DNA from: an uncultured Hyphomonadaceae bacterium
GTDB taxonomy: Bacteria > Pseudomonadota > Alphaproteobacteria > Caulobacterales > Hyphomonadaceae
Length of the DNA: 6,975 bases
NCBI GenBank assembly: GCA_937873805.1
Contig: CALMWO010000129.1
Span: 1-6,975, forward strand
Reading direction: 5' to 3'
This document shows, piece by piece, positions 6,338 to 6,975 of the stretch. Below the pieces are notes generated by a model, which saw only the letters and a list, made by a program, of their open reading frames with translations, did not search any database and was not told the origin of the DNA. The translations under genes were made by a program, and so were the position numbers. Position 1 is the stretch's first letter, and every line of letters begins with the position of its first letter.

Positions 6338-6654
6338 TAGCCGTTCCCCAGCTTGATCTCGACGGCGACGCCGGCCGAGAGGTCGAGTTTCATGAGGGCG
6401 TCGACGGTCTGCGGGGTCGGATCAACGATATCGAGCACGCGCTTGTGCGTACGGATCTCGAACTGCTCGCGGGACTTCTTGTCGATGTGGGGTGAACGGT
6501 TGACCGTGAATTTCTCGATGCGGGTAGGCAGCGGCACCGGGCCACGTACCTGAGCGCCCGTGCGCTTGGCGGTCGATACGATCTCGCGAGCAGACATATC
6601 CAGCGCGCGGTGATCGAACGCCTTGAGGCGAATTCGGATATTTTGTCGTTCCAT
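6337..6654 (-). CDS. rpsJ: 30S ribosomal protein S10 (NusE)
   Basis: S10 is a 30S head protein and, as NusE, pairs with NusB in transcription antitermination and with NusG to link transcription to translation. The 105-residue product reads MERQNIRIRLKAFDHR, then EIVSTAKRTGAQVRGPVPLP (24-43), SPHIDKKSREQFEIRTHKR (54-72) and DIVDPTPQTVDALMKLDL (75-92), all canonical. The ATG at 6654-6652 is chosen over an in-frame GTG at 6663: family homology begins at MERQN, and GGTGG lies five bases before the ATG while the GTG has no ribosome binding site. It is the first gene of the cluster. The frame is open upstream to a stop at 6808-6810 but holds no other start codon. Confidence 0.98.
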   Translation of the reverse strand: MERQNIRIRLKAFDHRALDMSAREIVSTAKRTGAQVRGPVPLPTRIEKFTVNRSPHIDKKSREQFEIRTHKRVLDIVDPTPQTVDALMKLDLSAGVAVEIKLGNG

Positions 6655-6687
6655 CGGGACCACCGAAACAGCGTGAATGCAGCCAAA

Positions 6688-6697
6688 CCGGGACGAA
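6688..6697 (-). repeat. Leader repeat, copy 2 (TTCGTCCCGG)
   Basis: This is the second exact copy of the 10-base motif. It again supplies the loop end and 3' arm of a hairpin, here CCGGG-GAAATTCGT-CCCGG (6688-6706), about 35 bases before the rpsJ start codon. Confidence 0.6.
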
Positions 6698-6759
6698 TTT
6701 CCCCGGCGGGCTGCCGCACTCGTTGAGTTTTTCCTTTTGTTTCCGGGTCTTGCGTTTGT

Positions 6760-6769
6760 CCGGGACGAA
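6760..6769 (-). repeat. Leader repeat, copy 1 (TTCGTCCCGG)
   Basis: The 10-base sequence TTCGTCCCGG on the minus strand occurs here and again at 6688-6697, exactly 72 bases apart. This copy forms the loop and 3' arm of the hairpin at 6761-6773 (CGGG-TTCGT-CCCG). Confidence 0.6.
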
Positions 6770-6780
6770 CCCGAGCACGG

Positions 6781-6792
6781 CCAAGGCCTTGG
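6781..6792. repeat. 12-bp perfect palindrome just downstream of the predicted transcription start
   Basis: CCAAGGCCTTGG reads the same on both strands and would lie at about +7 to +18 of the transcript. It could be a DNA site for a dimeric regulator or promote RNA dimer contact; with no spacer it cannot form a normal hairpin. Its AAGGCCTT core resembles the arms of the hairpin at 6888-6912. It could also be chance in GC-rich DNA. Confidence 0.35.
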
Positions 6793-6804
6793 AAACGAGC
6801 CGGG

Positions 6805-6833
6805 GTATTAGTCCCCTGCCCTACCCACGTCAA
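6805..6833 (-). promoter_or_regulatory. Candidate main sigma70-type promoter of the S10-spc cluster
   Basis: On the minus strand a -35 TTGACG (6833-6828) is followed by a 17-bp spacer and a -10 TAATAC (6810-6805). TTGACG is one base from the E. coli consensus and equals the -35 core described for the housekeeping sigma factor of Caulobacter. The -10 is weaker, but the spacing is ideal. Transcription would start near 6798, giving a leader of about 145 nt before rpsJ. A 5-bp-stem inverted repeat (6835-6849) lies just upstream of the -35. The placement ahead of the first gene supports the call; there is no experimental evidence in the window. Confidence 0.6.
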
Positions 6834-6887
6834 GCGCCCGTTTGGGGCGAGCTGCCGCAGCAGCCAACTTTCTTGCAGAAGCCAACG

Positions 6888-6912
6888 GGAAAGGCCGTTT
6901 TGCAGGCCTTCC
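6888..6912 (-). terminator. Strong hairpin upstream of the promoter; possible terminator of an upstream gene or attenuator
   Basis: The minus strand reads GGAAGGCC, an 8-base loop TGCAAAAC, then GGCCTTTCC: an 8-bp stem with one bulged T. There is no real T-run after the stem (it continues CGTTGG), so this is not a textbook intrinsic terminator. It lies about 55 bp upstream of the -35, where the terminator of a preceding gene might be expected. Confidence 0.3.
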
Positions 6913-6961
6913 ACGCTAGTACGGCCCCGCCAGCCGACCCGTCCTGACTTCAGTTTTTGCG

Positions 6962-6967
6962 ATTATG
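6962..6967 (-). promoter_or_regulatory. Possible -10 element of a second, upstream promoter
   Basis: CATAAT on the minus strand (within GCATAATC) differs from TATAAT at one base. Its -35 would lie beyond the right edge, so the promoter cannot be confirmed. If real, it would add a transcript reading through the hairpin at 6888-6912. Confidence 0.2.
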
Positions 6968-6975
6968 CTGGCCCG

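Larger units (their letters stand above)
6655..6798 (-). promoter_or_regulatory. Predicted structured 5' leader of the S10-spc mRNA
   Basis: If transcription starts near 6798, this is the untranslated leader of rpsJ. It has a 12-bp perfect palindrome CCAAGGCCTTGG (6781-6792), a hairpin CGGG-UUCGU-CCCG (6761-6773), an A-rich unpaired stretch (about 6727-6745), and a hairpin CCGGG-GAAAUUCGU-CCCGG (6688-6706). A GGTGG ribosome binding site lies before the rpsJ ATG. In E. coli the S10 leader is the target of L4, which lowers transcription and translation of the operon. I do not recognise the E. coli L4 structure here, so an equivalent role is only inferred from position. Confidence 0.45.
6655..6975 (-). 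other. Non-coding region upstream of rpsJ (promoter, leader, upstream hairpins)
   Basis: About 320 bp to the right edge hold no convincing gene on either strand. Open frames here do not resemble any family I recognise, and the end of tuf, the usual upstream neighbour of rpsJ in proteobacteria, is not visible. What can be seen, in the direction of transcription, is a possible -10 at 6962-6967, a hairpin at 6888-6912, two short hairpins at 6851-6864 and 6835-6849, a promoter at 6805-6833, a 12-bp palindrome at 6781-6792 and two hairpins that share a repeat at 6688-6706 and 6760-6773. An A-rich stretch lies on the transcript at about 6727-6745. I infer a regulatory leader; its mechanism is unknown. 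Confidence 0.75.

Noticed and set aside
6655..6663. GTG start for rpsJ nine bases upstream of the chosen ATG
   Set aside because: It has no ribosome binding site, and S10 homology begins at MERQN; the GGTGG before the ATG would lie inside the longer version.
6758..6775. A GGGTTCGTCCC sequence that looks like a tRNA T-arm
   Set aside because: The loop is five bases, not seven, and no acceptor, D-arm or anticodon arm is found around it.
6422..6784. Possible leader peptide starting at a TTG near 6784, very basic (PDKRKTRKQKEK), in which both leader repeats fall in the same frame
   Set aside because: The TTG has no convincing ribosome binding site, and the frame runs on through most of rpsJ out of phase instead of ending in the leader. 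The basic stretch comes from the A-rich region.

Overview
The window is one long ribosomal-protein gene cluster, read entirely from the minus strand. It is the S10 operon running directly into the spc operon of a GC-rich alphaproteobacterium. Gene order in the direction of transcription (right to left) is rpsJ-rplC-rplD-rplW-rplB-rpsS-rplV-rpsC-rplP-rpmC-rpsQ-rplN-rplX-rplE-rpsN. The last gene is cut by the left edge of the window. Fourteen genes are complete and one is partial, and every one is recognisable from conserved family motifs. The protein variants point to Alphaproteobacteria: the 'GSTGQRQDPGR' segment of L3, the 'MERQNIRIRLKAFDHR' start of S10, the N-terminally extended L22 and the long zinc-free S14. 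An origin in the Caulobacterales/Hyphomonadaceae area is a guess from recall of similar sequences, not something the window proves.

Layout: bases 1-222 hold the 5' part of rpsN. Bases 243-6654 hold fourteen tightly packed genes whose junctions range from 8-bp overlaps to 20-bp gaps. Bases 6655-6975 form a roughly 320-bp non-coding stretch upstream of rpsJ. It contains a good sigma70-type promoter candidate (TTGACG, 17-bp spacer, TAATAC), a structured leader of about 145 nt with a repeated hairpin-associated motif, a 12-bp palindrome, and further upstream hairpins. The promoter and leader are probably the control point for the whole cluster.

The products all belong to the ribosome. S3, S10, S14, S17 and S19 go to the 30S subunit (S3, S10, S14 and S19 to the head, S17 to the body). 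L2, L3, L4, L5, L14, L16, L22, L23, L24 and L29 go to the 50S subunit (peptidyl-transferase core, exit tunnel and its rim, central protuberance). Packing them into one transcript with overlapping stop and start codons favours equal synthesis through translational coupling. The S10 and spc groups overlap by 4 bp at rpsQ/rplN, so there is no room for the separate terminator and promoter found there in E. coli.

This is core, conserved chromosome. I see no mobile element, CRISPR array, defence system, tRNA or other accessory gene. The points worth a second look are the leader upstream of rpsJ, a histidine-rich patch in L4, an insertion in L3, and the absence of tuf in the 320 bp upstream of rpsJ.
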